Shown: positions 9,975 to 17,894 of the stretch, piece after piece | Layout: each line of letters opens with the position of its first letter | Numbering within the stretch: position 1 is the first letter of the stretch | NCBI GenBank assembly: GCA_016874935.1 | Contig: VGSS01000004.1 | Span: 1 to 52,726 of the forward strand | Direction: 5' to 3' | Source of the DNA: Deltaproteobacteria bacterium | GTDB taxonomy: Bacteria > Desulfobacterota > BSN033 > UBA1163 | Length of the DNA stretch: 52,726 nucleotides | Made by a program: the position numbers and the translations under genes | Notes under the pieces: model-generated | The model's input: the letters and a program-made list of their open reading frames with translations, nothing else | Databases searched by the model: none | What the model was told of the DNA's origin: nothing

Positions 9975-10069
9975 ATAAAGTGACTGCAATTGAGTTGCAA
10001 AAAAATGTAGACGAAAACCAAAGGGAGGATCCAAGGGAACCCAAAATCTCATCATCAGATCAAGATTAG
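9971..10069 (+). CDS. Very small hydrophilic ORF coupled to the preceding one
   Basis: A GTG overlapping the stop of the preceding small membrane ORF opens a 32-residue, charged frame (VNKVTAIELQKN through KISSSDQD). No family is recognised. The only support is the GTGA overlap, which is typical of co-translated genes, and the contrast between a hydrophobic first product and a hydrophilic second one. Confidence 0.25.
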   Translation: MNKVTAIELQKNVDENQREDPREPKISSSDQD

Positions 10070-10097
10070 ATGAGGAAGTTGTCAAATTTGTAACACA

Positions 10098-10141
10098 AAA
10101 AGGGGACAGGCTACTTTTCTAAAAGTAGCCTGTCCCCTTTT
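10098..10141. repeat. Perfect 21-bp palindrome (REP/IS200-type end or terminator)
   Basis: Two 21-base arms, each containing GGGGACAGGCTACTTTT or its complement, are separated by two bases. They form a very stable hairpin that ends in T4 on both strands. Similar GGGGACAGG/GGGGTCAGG hairpins are known at the ends of REP elements mobilised by IS200-like (Y1) transposases. A related one occurs at 42803-42887. It lies just beyond the 3' end of the minus-strand tRNA-Thr, so it may also serve as a terminator. Confidence 0.6.
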
Positions 10142-10147
10142 ACTTTT

Positions 10148-10222
10148 TGGAGCCCACGGACGGATTTGAACCGCCGACCCGCTGATTACAAATCAGCAGC
10201 TCTACCACTGAGCTACGTGGGC
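10148..10222 (-). tRNA. tRNA-Thr (anticodon UGU)
   Basis: Read on the minus strand, the gene begins GCCCACG and closes with CGTGGGC, a fully paired acceptor stem, and CCA is encoded. The D arm is AGCTCAGTGGTAGAGCT. The anticodon arm is GCTGA-TTTGTAA-TCAGC, giving anticodon UGU (threonine, ACA). The T arm contains GGTTCAAATCC. It is alone here, whereas tRNA-Tyr, tRNA-Gly and the other tRNA-Thr cluster upstream of tuf at the far end of the window. Confidence 0.95.
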
Positions 10223-10520
10223 CTATCAATCAAATTCCAAAAACCAAATTCCAATCCCGCCAAGGCGGGACCAAATAAGTTCCAATAACAAAATGATCAA
10301 ACAATGCTCGACTGACTCTTAATTTATCATATTTTATGCAAAGGATCAAATGCCTCTACCTGCTTACCTCCGTCCTCTCCCGCCAAGAGACTGTGCCATA
10401 AGTTCGGTCATGGCTCGACAGGGCCTGTCAAGAGTCGCGCGCTTCGCGGGATTCACCCTTCGAAAGCCTCAGAGTGAACGGCTCGTTGTGACACGGTTTC
10501 TAAAAAAGGGCGACAAGGGA

Positions 10521-10610
10521 TTACTTCGGTCCTACGAGCAGAATGACGATTGTCCATCCAAAGAGGAGGATTAAAAAAGTGATGAACTGTTTAACCAATT
10601 TGGGATCCAT
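10521..10610 (-). CDS. Small single-helix membrane protein
   Basis: This 29-residue frame begins MDPKLVKQFITFLILLFGW and continues through a hydrophobic stretch to VGPK and TAA. AAAGGAG lies six bases before the ATG, an excellent ribosome-binding site for such a short frame. The design (short charged N-terminus, one transmembrane helix, basic end) is typical of small inner-membrane peptides. No family name is assigned. A short hairpin AAGCAA/TTGCTT next to a T run lies just upstream (10628-10653). The rest of 10223-10809 holds AT-rich repeat sequence and no other convincing gene. Confidence 0.45.
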   Translation of the reverse strand: MDPKLVKQFITFLILLFGWTIVILLVGPK

Positions 10611-10809
10611 AAGAGCTCCTTTGCTACAAGCAATGAGATAGGTTGCTTTTTTTCATAAGATGATGTATTGAACATCTAAACCCTGTGCCTATTATGAAAA
10701 ATTTATGAGATTATTTCAAGAAGGAAAGGTTGCACCAGGATAGATCATTTTCTTTGCTTCCGTAGAGATTTCTGAACTTTTTCAGATCTCAGGAGAAAGG
10801 AGAAGGAGG

Positions 10810-11109
10810 ATGGGATTGGGATTGGCTCTGATCGTGATGGGAGCGCTGATCTTCCTGGATCGGATGGGAACGGGTTATGGATTAAGAGAAGGATGGCCCT
10901 GGGTCGTCATCGCGATCGGAGTAGGAGGCCTTTTTCGAAACCGGAGATCCATTGCTGCGTGGGTGACAACGATCGTCGGAATCTTGATTCTGGGCGGGAA
11001 GTATTACTCGATCCATATTTCGGTCCCCGGTGTGATCAGGCTCTATTTTCTACCGGTTCTTCTGATCGTCATCGGTCTCCTCTGGCTGTTGAGGCATAAG
11101 AAAGATTAG
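10810..11109 (+). CDS. Small integral membrane protein (DUF5668/LiaF-TM-like)
   Basis: This 99-residue protein has three or four hydrophobic segments: GLALIVMGALIFL, WPWVVIAIGVGGLF, TTIVGILILGG and FLPVLLIVIGLLWLL. The paired-helix layout with GxxLIxxGxxxFL and PxxLIxxGxxWL resembles the LiaI/LiaF-TM (DUF5668) group. Function is unknown; such domains occur in envelope-stress proteins. The ATG at 10810 is directly against AAGGAGG, so translation may start at the TTG six bases later. It is a stand-alone gene convergent with the cupin gene. Confidence 0.6.
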   Translation: MGLGLALIVMGALIFLDRMGTGYGLREGWPWVVIAIGVGGLFRNRRSIAAWVTTIVGILILGGKYYSIHISVPGVIRLYFLPVLLIVIGLLWLLRHKKD

Positions 11110-11141
11110 AGGTTAAGGCTAAGGGAAAATATCAGGTCTTT

Positions 11142-11486
11142 CTAAGCTGGAATAAGCCCGGCCACGACCAGCAGAGTCAATTCCTCATCCCCTGTATTGG
11201 TCAATTCGTGGTAATGACCGATGGGGATGTGGATGGCGTCTCCGGGTTTTACCTCACAGATCTCCTTACCCACCTGCATGAGCCCCCGGCCCTTCTGGAC
11301 GATGTAGATCTCTTCCATGGGATCTTCATGGCCAAGGAGTTTGTTGCCCGGAGGTACGGAGGCATGAGCGAGGAACATCATGGTTCTCAGGCATTGGGTG
11401 GTGAGGACCATATGGGCGATTCCCCCGCCATGAGCTATATAACGGGTAGCCTTCACTTCGTAATGGTCGAGGTTTCGACGTATCAT
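11142..11486 (-). CDS. Cupin-domain protein
   Basis: This 114-residue single-cupin protein has both cupin motifs: GHEDPMEEIYIVQKGRG (motif 1, with His and Glu metal ligands) and PGDAIHIPIGHYHELTNTG (motif 2). Small cupins of this type bind a divalent metal and act as sugar isomerases, dioxygenases or ligand sensors; the substrate cannot be told from sequence. It lies 30 bases downstream of the nitronate monooxygenase gene, so it is probably the last gene of that minus-strand operon. Confidence 0.85.
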   Translation of the reverse strand: MIRRNLDHYEVKATRYIAHGGGIAHMVLTTQCLRTMMFLAHASVPPGNKLLGHEDPMEEIYIVQKGRGLMQVGKEICEVKPGDAIHIPIGHYHELTNTGDEELTLLVVAGLIPA

Positions 11487-11518
11487 GTGTTTTCCTTCCT
11501 TAATCCAATCCCCCGTCT

Positions 11519-12553
11519 TCAGGAAGCGGTTTTTTTTCTTACAGCCTCCACCAGTTCCTGGGTTTCGGCAACGATTTGCTCAAGGAGTTCTTTGCAAGTC
11601 GGGATATTTTTGATCAAACCGATGGCCTGGCCGATGGGTAAAACCCCGGTCTCTAAGTCGCCGTTTTCAATAGCGACCTGCAATCCTTTGAGACTGAGCG
11701 CCTGGCGAGCAAGGTCCTGAACACTCCGTTGTTTCAAACCGCCGAGAAAAAGCTTAAAAAAGGGAACATCGATCATGCGTTTCATGCGGAGACCGCTTGA
11801 GAAGGCATGAAAGAGTGAGGGTCTTTTCTCTGCCATCTTGATGGCAGCCTTATTCTTGAGCCATCGTCCGGGCAAACCGTCGATCTTCTCTGAGCAGATT
11901 GTATCTTCCATTCCTGCTTTCAGAGAAATTTCTTTCGCTTTTTCGTGCATCTCGCATTCCTGGACCAACATGAACCGGGTTCCCATGGAGATTCCATCCG
12001 CCCCGAGGACCAGAGCGGCGGCCAATCCCCGGCCATCACAAAAACCACCGGCCGCAATGATCGGAAGTTTTGTTTGACCGGCGATCGAAGGAATCAATAC
12101 CAAGGAACCGACATCCGCTCCATGAGCGGCTGCCTCATGACCTGTCACCACAAGGCCATCCGCTCCATCCATCTCTGCTCGACGAGCATGCTTCTCTATG
12201 GCCACCGTTGCCAAAACCTTACCGCCATATTGATGGACTGCTTTAATGATCCAATCCCCTTTTCCCAAAGCAAAATTGATAATGGGAACCTTTTCTTCAA
12301 GAGCGACTTCCAGATTTTCTCTGGCATTGGGCATTATCAGGGTGGCATTGACCCCGAAGGGCTTATCTGTGAGGGATTTCACCTGTTTGATGACATCTTT
12401 CATTTGGTCGGGAGTATAGGCAACAGAGTTCAACATGCCAATCCCCCCAGCATTCGAAACGGCAGCTACAAGTTTTGGTAAACTGATGAAGGCCATTCCT
12501 GCAAGCATGATGGGATGTCTGATTCCCAAGAGTTCAGTCATTCTCGTTTTCAT
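11519..12553 (-). CDS. Nitronate monooxygenase family flavoprotein
   Basis: The protein of 344 residues starts MKTRMTELLGIRHPIMLAGM, after GGAGGG at proper spacing. The frame extends 33 codons further upstream into repeat sequence, but that part is not conserved. Family marks are GGIGMLNS, the catalytic-His region VTGHEAAAHG and the FMN phosphate site AAGGFCDGRGLAAALVLGADG. Members oxidise alkyl nitronates with FMN, but in anaerobes many act as enoyl reductases or have unknown roles. It lies downstream of AOR in the same direction, separated by an insertion-element end. Confidence 0.9.
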   Translation of the reverse strand: MKTRMTELLGIRHPIMLAGMAFISLPKLVAAVSNAGGIGMLNSVAYTPDQMKDVIKQVKSLTDKPFGVNATLIMPNARENLEVALEEKVPIINFALGKGDWIIKAVHQYGGKVLATVAIEKHARRAEMDGADGLVVTGHEAAAHGADVGSLVLIPSIAGQTKLPIIAAGGFCDGRGLAAALVLGADGISMGTRFMLVQECEMHEKAKEISLKAGMEDTICSEKIDGLPGRWLKNKAAIKMAEKRPSLFHAFSSGLRMKRMIDVPFFKLFLGGLKQRSVQDLARQALSLKGLQVAIENGDLETGVLPIGQAIGLIKNIPTCKELLEQIVAETQELVEAVRKKTAS

Positions 12554-12585
12554 TGAATTCCCTCCATATGCTGAAAGTGGAAAGT

Positions 12586-12683
12586 GAAGCCCCCCGCCCT
12601 CCGGGTGGGGCTTCCGGGTTAAGGTAATCTCATTAATATTGTCGGCTTTCATCCCCGACTACAAGGCGGGGCATTCAGCCGAC
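12586..12683 (-). mobile_element. IS200/IS605-type right end (omega-RNA-like structure) without transposase
   Basis: On the minus strand this reads as two hairpins in tandem. The first has an outer 7-bp stem (GTCGGCT/AGCCGAC at 12677-12683 and 12641-12647) around an inner CCCCG/CGGGG stem. The second has the perfect 8-bp stem GAAGCCCC/GGGGCTTC (12607-12614 with 12586-12593), followed by ACTTTCC. This architecture (GAATGCCCCGCC...CGGGG, then a GGAAGCCCC hairpin ending ...GGGGGCTTCAC) is that of the right end of IS200/IS605 elements, where the TnpB guide RNA is encoded. No tnpA or tnpB is nearby. It lies between AOR and the nitronate monooxygenase gene. Assignment is by pattern only. Confidence 0.55.
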
Positions 12684-12801
12684 TCGCCCGTAAAAGATTG
12701 ACAGTGGAGATTATCCCAGAATCAGGATCGTTTTTCAATCTTCAATCAGAGAAAGATTTTTTGCGGCCGCTTTTTGGGATTTTGTTTTGATCCGAAGGTA
12801 T

Positions 12802-14682
12802 TTAATTCTCTTCAGATAACCAGTCCAGATCGAGCTCGGCAAGTTTTTCTTTCTTGGGCACACCTGTCTCTGCGTCCCAGTCCATCATTTCATAGTAAGT
12901 TTCCAGTGCCTTTGAAAATTGTTCCCTGTCAATCCTCTTTCCCTTCAGAGTCCCTCCTTCCATGGGCTGAAAAAAGCGATCAGGAAGGGTGTCATCTTTT
13001 GCTGTAAATCCCTCTCTGAGATTGAATATCCTAGCCATATTGGCATGTCTTTCAGCTACCTTGAGGAGATCAAACAGACTCGTCTCCCAACCGGTGACAG
13101 CCTTTACATAATCGACAATCCCGTTGACCGTTTGGGGTCCAAAGGGTTTGGCTGTGAACATGCAGACTCCGAGAGTATTCAAGAGGTCCCAGTATTGTTG
13201 AAGATAGATGAAGAGTCTCACTTTTTTAGGACCGATATCAAGGACATCAAGGGATTCAAGGATTCCCAGAGGCCGAAGCATGGCAATGCCTGCCTCTGTG
13301 GACCACCAGGGATCATGAGGGAATTCCATATGATCGGGTCCAGTGGCTGAGACAGCATAACCAAGTCCCACCCCCACCTTTCCCCTGGGTTCATGAAAAG
13401 GAACCGGCATCCCTTTCACATGGATGGCAAAGCGGTCTGCTCCTTTTCCAAATTTTTCTGCGGCCTGGCAGATTCCCTCGGCGAGAATATCTCCCAACCC
13501 CTCACGCTTTCCGATTCTCTCCACCAATTTGAGCATGGCCTCTGTGTTGCCAAACCGAAGTTCGAGGCCATCGGTATCCTGCTGGGTCAGGATACCCGTC
13601 TCAAAACATTCCATGGAAAAGGCGATCAGACCTCCCGTAGAGATGGTGTCAAGACCATAGGCATTGCAAAGTTGGTTTGCCTTTGCAATAGCCTTCAAAT
13701 CGTCAATGCCACACATGGAGCCAAAGGCAGCCACGGTTTCATACTCCGGGCCTCCATATATAGGATCTACAGAATAAGGTTCTCTTACCTCCACCTCTCT
13801 CTTGCAACGGACAAAGCAGGCGTAACAGGTGCCCCTGCGAACGAGAATCGTCTTTGACATCGTTTCGCCACTGATGGCATCGGCTCCTTTAAAAGATCCT
13901 TCCCTGAAATTAAGGGTGGGTAATATCCCCTGCTCGCTAAACATGGTTGTGATGCGGGATGTTCCTAAATTGCCAACGCTGAAATAAGGTTCCTCATAGG
14001 TATCCTTGAGTCGCTTGCTTAACCGCTGAACGGCCTCCCCATCAGCCACTTCCATCCTCTTTTTGCCCCTGACGGCAATTGCCTTGAGGTTTTTCGATCC
14101 CATGACAGCGCCCAAACCCGTTCTGCCATTGGCATGTTTGATCTCGTTGATGATACAGGCAACCTTCGCTAACTTTTCCCCCGCCGGGCCGATCAGGGCA
14201 ATCCGAATTCGATCATCTCCCAGTTCCCTTCGGATTTCGTCCTGTGTTTCTTTGGAAAACTTCCCCCACAGGTGACCGGCATCACGAATCTCAGCCTGAC
14301 CCTCATGGACCCAGAGATAGACAGGCCTTCTGGCACGTCCTTTGATGACGATGGCGTCAAATCCGGCAAATTTTAATTCCGGGATCCACCAACCCCCTGC
14401 TTCTGTCTCTCCAAAAGCACCGGTTTCAGGCGATTTGGACGCGACAGAGAAGCGGCTCAATCCAGCGGCAGGCGTCCCAGAGATGACCGATCCTGCAAAA
14501 ATCAGGATGTTTTCTGGCCCCAGAGGATCTGATTTTGGTTTCAGTTCCCTGAGCAGATAATAGAGAGCAAGGGTTCCTCCTCCAAGATAGCGGCTGTACA
14601 GGATTTCCTGAGGTTCTTCTATACCTATGGATTCACTATTCAAATCGACCCTGAGTATCTTTCCATTGTAACCGTACGGCAT
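12802..14682 (-). CDS. aor: Aldehyde:ferredoxin oxidoreductase (tungsten/molybdenum-bis-pterin)
   Basis: This 626-residue protein belongs to the AOR family. The N-terminal pterin-binding domain contains YLGGGTLALYYLL and AAGLSRFSVASKSPETGAFGE. The [4Fe-4S] ligands are Cys286, Cys289, Cys293 and Cys507 (CxxCxxxC ... GVC). GPEYET (Glu313) and GPDHMEF match the catalytic Glu and His region. It oxidises aldehydes to acids, reducing ferredoxin, in the cytoplasm. It follows a sugar ABC importer and an SDR, so the aldehyde may come from sugar or sugar-acid breakdown. GAGGGAAGAG precedes the ATG. Confidence 0.93.
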   Translation of the reverse strand: MPYGYNGKILRVDLNSESIGIEEPQEILYSRYLGGGTLALYYLLRELKPKSDPLGPENILIFAGSVISGTPAAGLSRFSVASKSPETGAFGETEAGGWWIPELKFAGFDAIVIKGRARRPVYLWVHEGQAEIRDAGHLWGKFSKETQDEIRRELGDDRIRIALIGPAGEKLAKVACIINEIKHANGRTGLGAVMGSKNLKAIAVRGKKRMEVADGEAVQRLSKRLKDTYEEPYFSVGNLGTSRITTMFSEQGILPTLNFREGSFKGADAISGETMSKTILVRRGTCYACFVRCKREVEVREPYSVDPIYGGPEYETVAAFGSMCGIDDLKAIAKANQLCNAYGLDTISTGGLIAFSMECFETGILTQQDTDGLELRFGNTEAMLKLVERIGKREGLGDILAEGICQAAEKFGKGADRFAIHVKGMPVPFHEPRGKVGVGLGYAVSATGPDHMEFPHDPWWSTEAGIAMLRPLGILESLDVLDIGPKKVRLFIYLQQYWDLLNTLGVCMFTAKPFGPQTVNGIVDYVKAVTGWETSLFDLLKVAERHANMARIFNLREGFTAKDDTLPDRFFQPMEGGTLKGKRIDREQFSKALETYYEMMDWDAETGVPKKEKLAELDLDWLSEEN

Positions 14683-14809
14683 CTCTTCCCTCTTTATACT
14701 AAGAAAGTTAGATTAGGCATACCCGAGTTCTCTGTCGTCGACAGAATTTTCTCAGCTACGGACCAAGTCGTTTGCTATTCGTGAATAGCTTCTTTACTGT
14801 GTTGTTGCG

Positions 14810-15922
14810 TTAAGCCTCCGTTTTAACTCGAAGGTTGGGAGGATCTTTCTCAAAGAGGTGCATCTTATTGAGATCCATGACGAGTTCGATTTCCTGATGA
14901 ACCTGGACAGAGGTCTGCACGTCCACACGTGCAATGAGGTTATGCTTGCCTGCCGTCACATTGAGATGGATCTCTGAACCCAATGGTTCAATCACATCCA
15001 CCACTGCACGAATCGTATTTCCCTTGGCATGTTCCGGTGCATGAAGACGGTCATAGATATCATTCGGCCTTATTCCAAAGATGGCCTCTGAGCCAGTCAG
15101 AGATTGATAATAGGGAGACTTTTTCTCCGGGATGGGGAGTTGGAAGGCTTCTGCATCGATGAAGAGACGGCTATCCTTCTGAAGAACACGGCAGGGGAAA
15201 AAGTTCATCACCGGGCTTCCGATGAAACCGGCTACAAATTGATTAATGGGAAAATTGTAGACCTCCAGGGGAGCACCCACTTGGTGAATCCATCCATCCT
15301 TCATCACCACAATCTTCGACCCCATGGTCATCGCCTCCACCTGGTCGTGGGTAACATAGATGATGGTGGTCTGAAGGCGGTCGTGAAGTTTGGAGAGCTC
15401 TGCCCGCATCTGAACCCGGAGCTTGGCATCTAAGTTCGAAAGAGGCTCATCAAAGAGAAAAACAGCCGGTTTACGAACAATGGCTCTTCCCACCGCCACA
15501 CGCTGGCGCTGCCCCCCTGAGAGTTGTTTCGGTTTGCGGCTGAGGAGCTCTTGAATTCCTAAAATTTCTGAAGCGTCTCTAACCCTCTGATCGATCTCAC
15601 TTTTGGGAAACTTTCTCAGTTTTAGACCAAAAGCCATATTCTTATAGACCGACATGTGGGGATAGAGGGCATATTCCTGAAAGACCATAGCAATGTCCCG
15701 ATCCTTTGGAGGGAGATCATTGACTATCCGGTTACCGATGTAGATATTTCCACCCGAAGGCTCTTCCAGGCCGGCCACCATCCGGAGGGCCGTCGATTTT
15801 CCGCACCCGGAAGGCCCTACCAGAATGGCGAATTCTTTGTCTTCAATTGAAAGATTAAAGTCCCTTACCGCCGGAACCGTTCCAAAATGTTTCGAAATAT
15901 TTTCCAATACGACTTTCGCCAT
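14810..15922 (-). CDS. Sugar ABC transporter ATP-binding protein (MalK/UgpC/MsmK type)
   Basis: This 370-residue ATPase has Walker A GPSGCGKST, signature LSGGQRQRVAVGRA, Walker B VFLFDEPLSNLDAKLR, the H-loop YVTHDQVEAM and a C-terminal TOBE/MOP region (about residues 240-365). The tail is typical of CUT1 importers that power uptake of oligosaccharides or glycerol phosphate. It works with the two permeases and the binding protein encoded upstream on the same strand, from which it is separated by an SDR gene. In the 240 bases upstream (15923-16162) there is a GGGCAAT/ATTGCCC-type repeat but no gene. Confidence 0.93.
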   Translation of the reverse strand: MAKVVLENISKHFGTVPAVRDFNLSIEDKEFAILVGPSGCGKSTALRMVAGLEEPSGGNIYIGNRIVNDLPPKDRDIAMVFQEYALYPHMSVYKNMAFGLKLRKFPKSEIDQRVRDASEILGIQELLSRKPKQLSGGQRQRVAVGRAIVRKPAVFLFDEPLSNLDAKLRVQMRAELSKLHDRLQTTIIYVTHDQVEAMTMGSKIVVMKDGWIHQVGAPLEVYNFPINQFVAGFIGSPVMNFFPCRVLQKDSRLFIDAEAFQLPIPEKKSPYYQSLTGSEAIFGIRPNDIYDRLHAPEHAKGNTIRAVVDVIEPLGSEIHLNVTAGKHNLIARVDVQTSVQVHQEIELVMDLNKMHLFEKDPPNLRVKTEA

Positions 15923-16162
15923 AGTTCATTCCTCACTTCTAAAATTTGACGCTATTATGATGAAGTGGTCATATGTTGTCAACCCTGTTGAATAAATCTG
16001 GGTTCGAAATATTCTCATCCTCTTAATGCAAACGCGTCAAATATCTTGTAGGGCAATCCTTCAGGGTTGCTTGAAACAGGGCTAAGGCCTTGCCCTACGT
16101 TTCAATTTATTTATTACTGTTTCAAACTTTTTTATGCTATGCGCTTTGCTCCATGCCTTTTG

Positions 16163-16909
16163 TTATTTGAGGCTAAACCCTCCGTCAACAAGGAGAACTT
16201 GGCCTGTTATAAAATTGGCGTCCTCCGAGGCAAGGAACAAGATAGCCTTGGCAATATCCTCAGGTTGGGCCATTCTCTTGAGATAAGACCCCTCGATCAT
16301 CGATCTTTTAACTTCCGCCGGAAGAGATTGGGTCATCTCTGTTAAGGTGTGACCCGGCGCAACCGTATTCACGTTGATATGAGGAGCTAACTCCTTGGCC
16401 ATCGTCTTGGTCAAATTGATGACCGCTCCCTTGGAGGCGCTGTAGTCCATGACCCCTTCCCGGCCGCAGTGGTCAATACCACGAATCGAGGAGATGTTCA
16501 CGATCTTTCCCGATTTCTGCTGGAGCATATATCTCGCCGCAGACTGGGAGCAGAGGAAGACACCGATGAGGTTTACCTTTAAGGTCTTCATCCAGTCCTC
16601 AACGGTCTTTTCCATGAAGGGTCTGGAGATGGCAATCCCTGCATTATTGACTAAGATATCGATCCTGCCGAATTCTTTTACAAAATCCCCCACGAGGTTT
16701 TCAACCTGCACCTTCTCTGTCACATCTCCAACGAGAGGCTTCAGAAAATAACCCATGGACTGAGCGGTCTCCAGGGTCTTCTTCATAGAGTCTTCGTTTA
16801 TATCCGCAATCCCCACCTTGGCCCCTTCAGAGAGCATCATCAGGGCCGTGGTTGCGCCGATTCCCCTTCCTCCCCCTGTAATTAAAGCGGTTTTGTCTTT
16901 GAATCGCAT
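16163..16909 (-). CDS. SDR-family oxidoreductase (FabG-like dehydrogenase)
   Basis: This 248-residue classical short-chain dehydrogenase has the cofactor motif TGGGRGIG, NNAGIA, the catalytic triad in NISSIRGID and YSASKGAV (Ser, Tyr, Lys) and the C-terminal FITGQVLLVDGG. Asp at the end of the second strand (GIADINED) suggests a preference for NAD(H). The gene sits inside a sugar ABC-transporter operon, so a sugar or polyol dehydrogenase (for example to a lactone or keto-sugar) is more likely than fatty-acid synthesis. That role is inferred from context. Confidence 0.9.
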   Translation of the reverse strand: MRFKDKTALITGGGRGIGATTALMMLSEGAKVGIADINEDSMKKTLETAQSMGYFLKPLVGDVTEKVQVENLVGDFVKEFGRIDILVNNAGIAISRPFMEKTVEDWMKTLKVNLIGVFLCSQSAARYMLQQKSGKIVNISSIRGIDHCGREGVMDYSASKGAVINLTKTMAKELAPHINVNTVAPGHTLTEMTQSLPAEVKRSMIEGSYLKRMAQPEDIAKAILFLASEDANFITGQVLLVDGGFSLK

Positions 16910-17051
16910 GTTAAGCTTCTCCTTTCTATAAGAGGGTTCAAGGATCCCAGGGGTCCAGGGTTCAAGTTTTTCTTAGAAAGAGTTGTGTTTGAGTTTCCAC
17001 TTCCGAACGTATTACACTTAAACCCTTGGCCCCTTGAGCCCTAATTAATGA

Positions 17052-17894
17052 TCAGCCTTTCACGGCGCCGGCACCCCAACCGCGAATCAGATAACGTTGC
17101 ACAGTGACGAAGAAGAGCAGGGCCGGAATCGTGATCATCATGCCTGCGGACATGATCAACCCCCAATCAATCAGGGCTGAGTGAAAGAGGTCCTGCACCC
17201 CAACCGGCAGTGTCTTCAGCTCGTCCGAGGTGATGAGAATTCGCGTGAAGATGTAGTCATTCCAGGCCAGAATGAACGTGAAGATAGAGGTGGCGATAAT
17301 CCCTGGAAGGGCCAGTGGCATGACCACATAGATCACTGCCCGAATGCGTCCTGCGCCGTCCACCATAGCCGCCTCCTCTAATTGAACAGGAATGGTTTTA
17401 AAGAAAGCCCTCATCAACCAGAGCGTAAATGGGAGACAGAAAGAGGTAAAAGCCAGGATAAGGGCAAGGTGGGTATTCTCAATGCCCCCCTTCTTTACCA
17501 GGATGAAAAAGGGGATTACGACCATGATAGGGGCGAACATGTAAGTGCAAAGGATGAGGCCTGCGATCTTCTCCCTGCCGTAGTATTGGTACCGGGTTAG
17601 GCTATAGGCTCCGGCAGTACTGACCACCATGGTCAGAAGGACGGCAAGGCCAGATACGATTAAACTATTCCTGAAATAGGTGAGAAAATTTGTGGCGGTG
17701 AAGAGTCGTTTGAAGTTGTCCAAGGTCGGCTGATGAGGAATAAATGAGGGAGGTTGGGCAAATACTTCTACATGCGGCTTCAATGAAGTTGATACCATCC
17801 AGAAGAAGGGAAATACGGCTTGGAGCACAAAGAGTCCAGCGCCTATATATAATAGGATACGGTTCGAGATTCGTTGGAACCGCCAGCGGTTCAT
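17052..17894 (-). CDS. Sugar ABC transporter permease (MalG type)
   Basis: This 280-residue inner-membrane protein has six predicted helices and the EAA loop EEAAMVDGAGRIRAVIYVVMPLALP, characteristic of MalG-type CUT1 permeases. The N-terminus FWMVSTSLKPHVEVF is also family-typical. It forms the channel with the MalF-type permease. Its ATG overlaps that gene's stop (ATGA), so the two are translationally coupled. Confidence 0.93.
   Translation of the reverse strand: MNRWRFQRISNRILLYIGAGLFVLQAVFPFFWMVSTSLKPHVEVFAQPPSFIPHQPTLDNFKRLFTATNFLTYFRNSLIVSGLAVLLTMVVSTAGAYSLTRYQYYGREKIAGLILCTYMFAPIMVVIPFFILVKKGGIENTHLALILAFTSFCLPFTLWLMRAFFKTIPVQLEEAAMVDGAGRIRAVIYVVMPLALPGIIATSIFTFILAWNDYIFTRILITSDELKTLPVGVQDLFHSALIDWGLIMSAGMMITIPALLFFVTVQRYLIRGWGAGAVKG

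Noticed and set aside
10350-10574. 74-residue ORF on the plus strand
   Set aside because: Composed of intergenic repeat sequence (GACAGGGCCTGTC, GCGCGCTTCGCG), and overlaps the better supported small minus-strand ORF.
10628-10653. AAGCAA/TTGCTT hairpin with T run on the plus strand
   Set aside because: No plus-strand gene ends before it, so a terminator role is unsupported; it may be part of the leader of the small minus-strand ORF.
14774-14789. GCTATTC/GAATAGC palindrome after the ABC ATPase gene
   Set aside because: Two-base centre and no T run on the relevant strand, so it is not convincing as a terminator.
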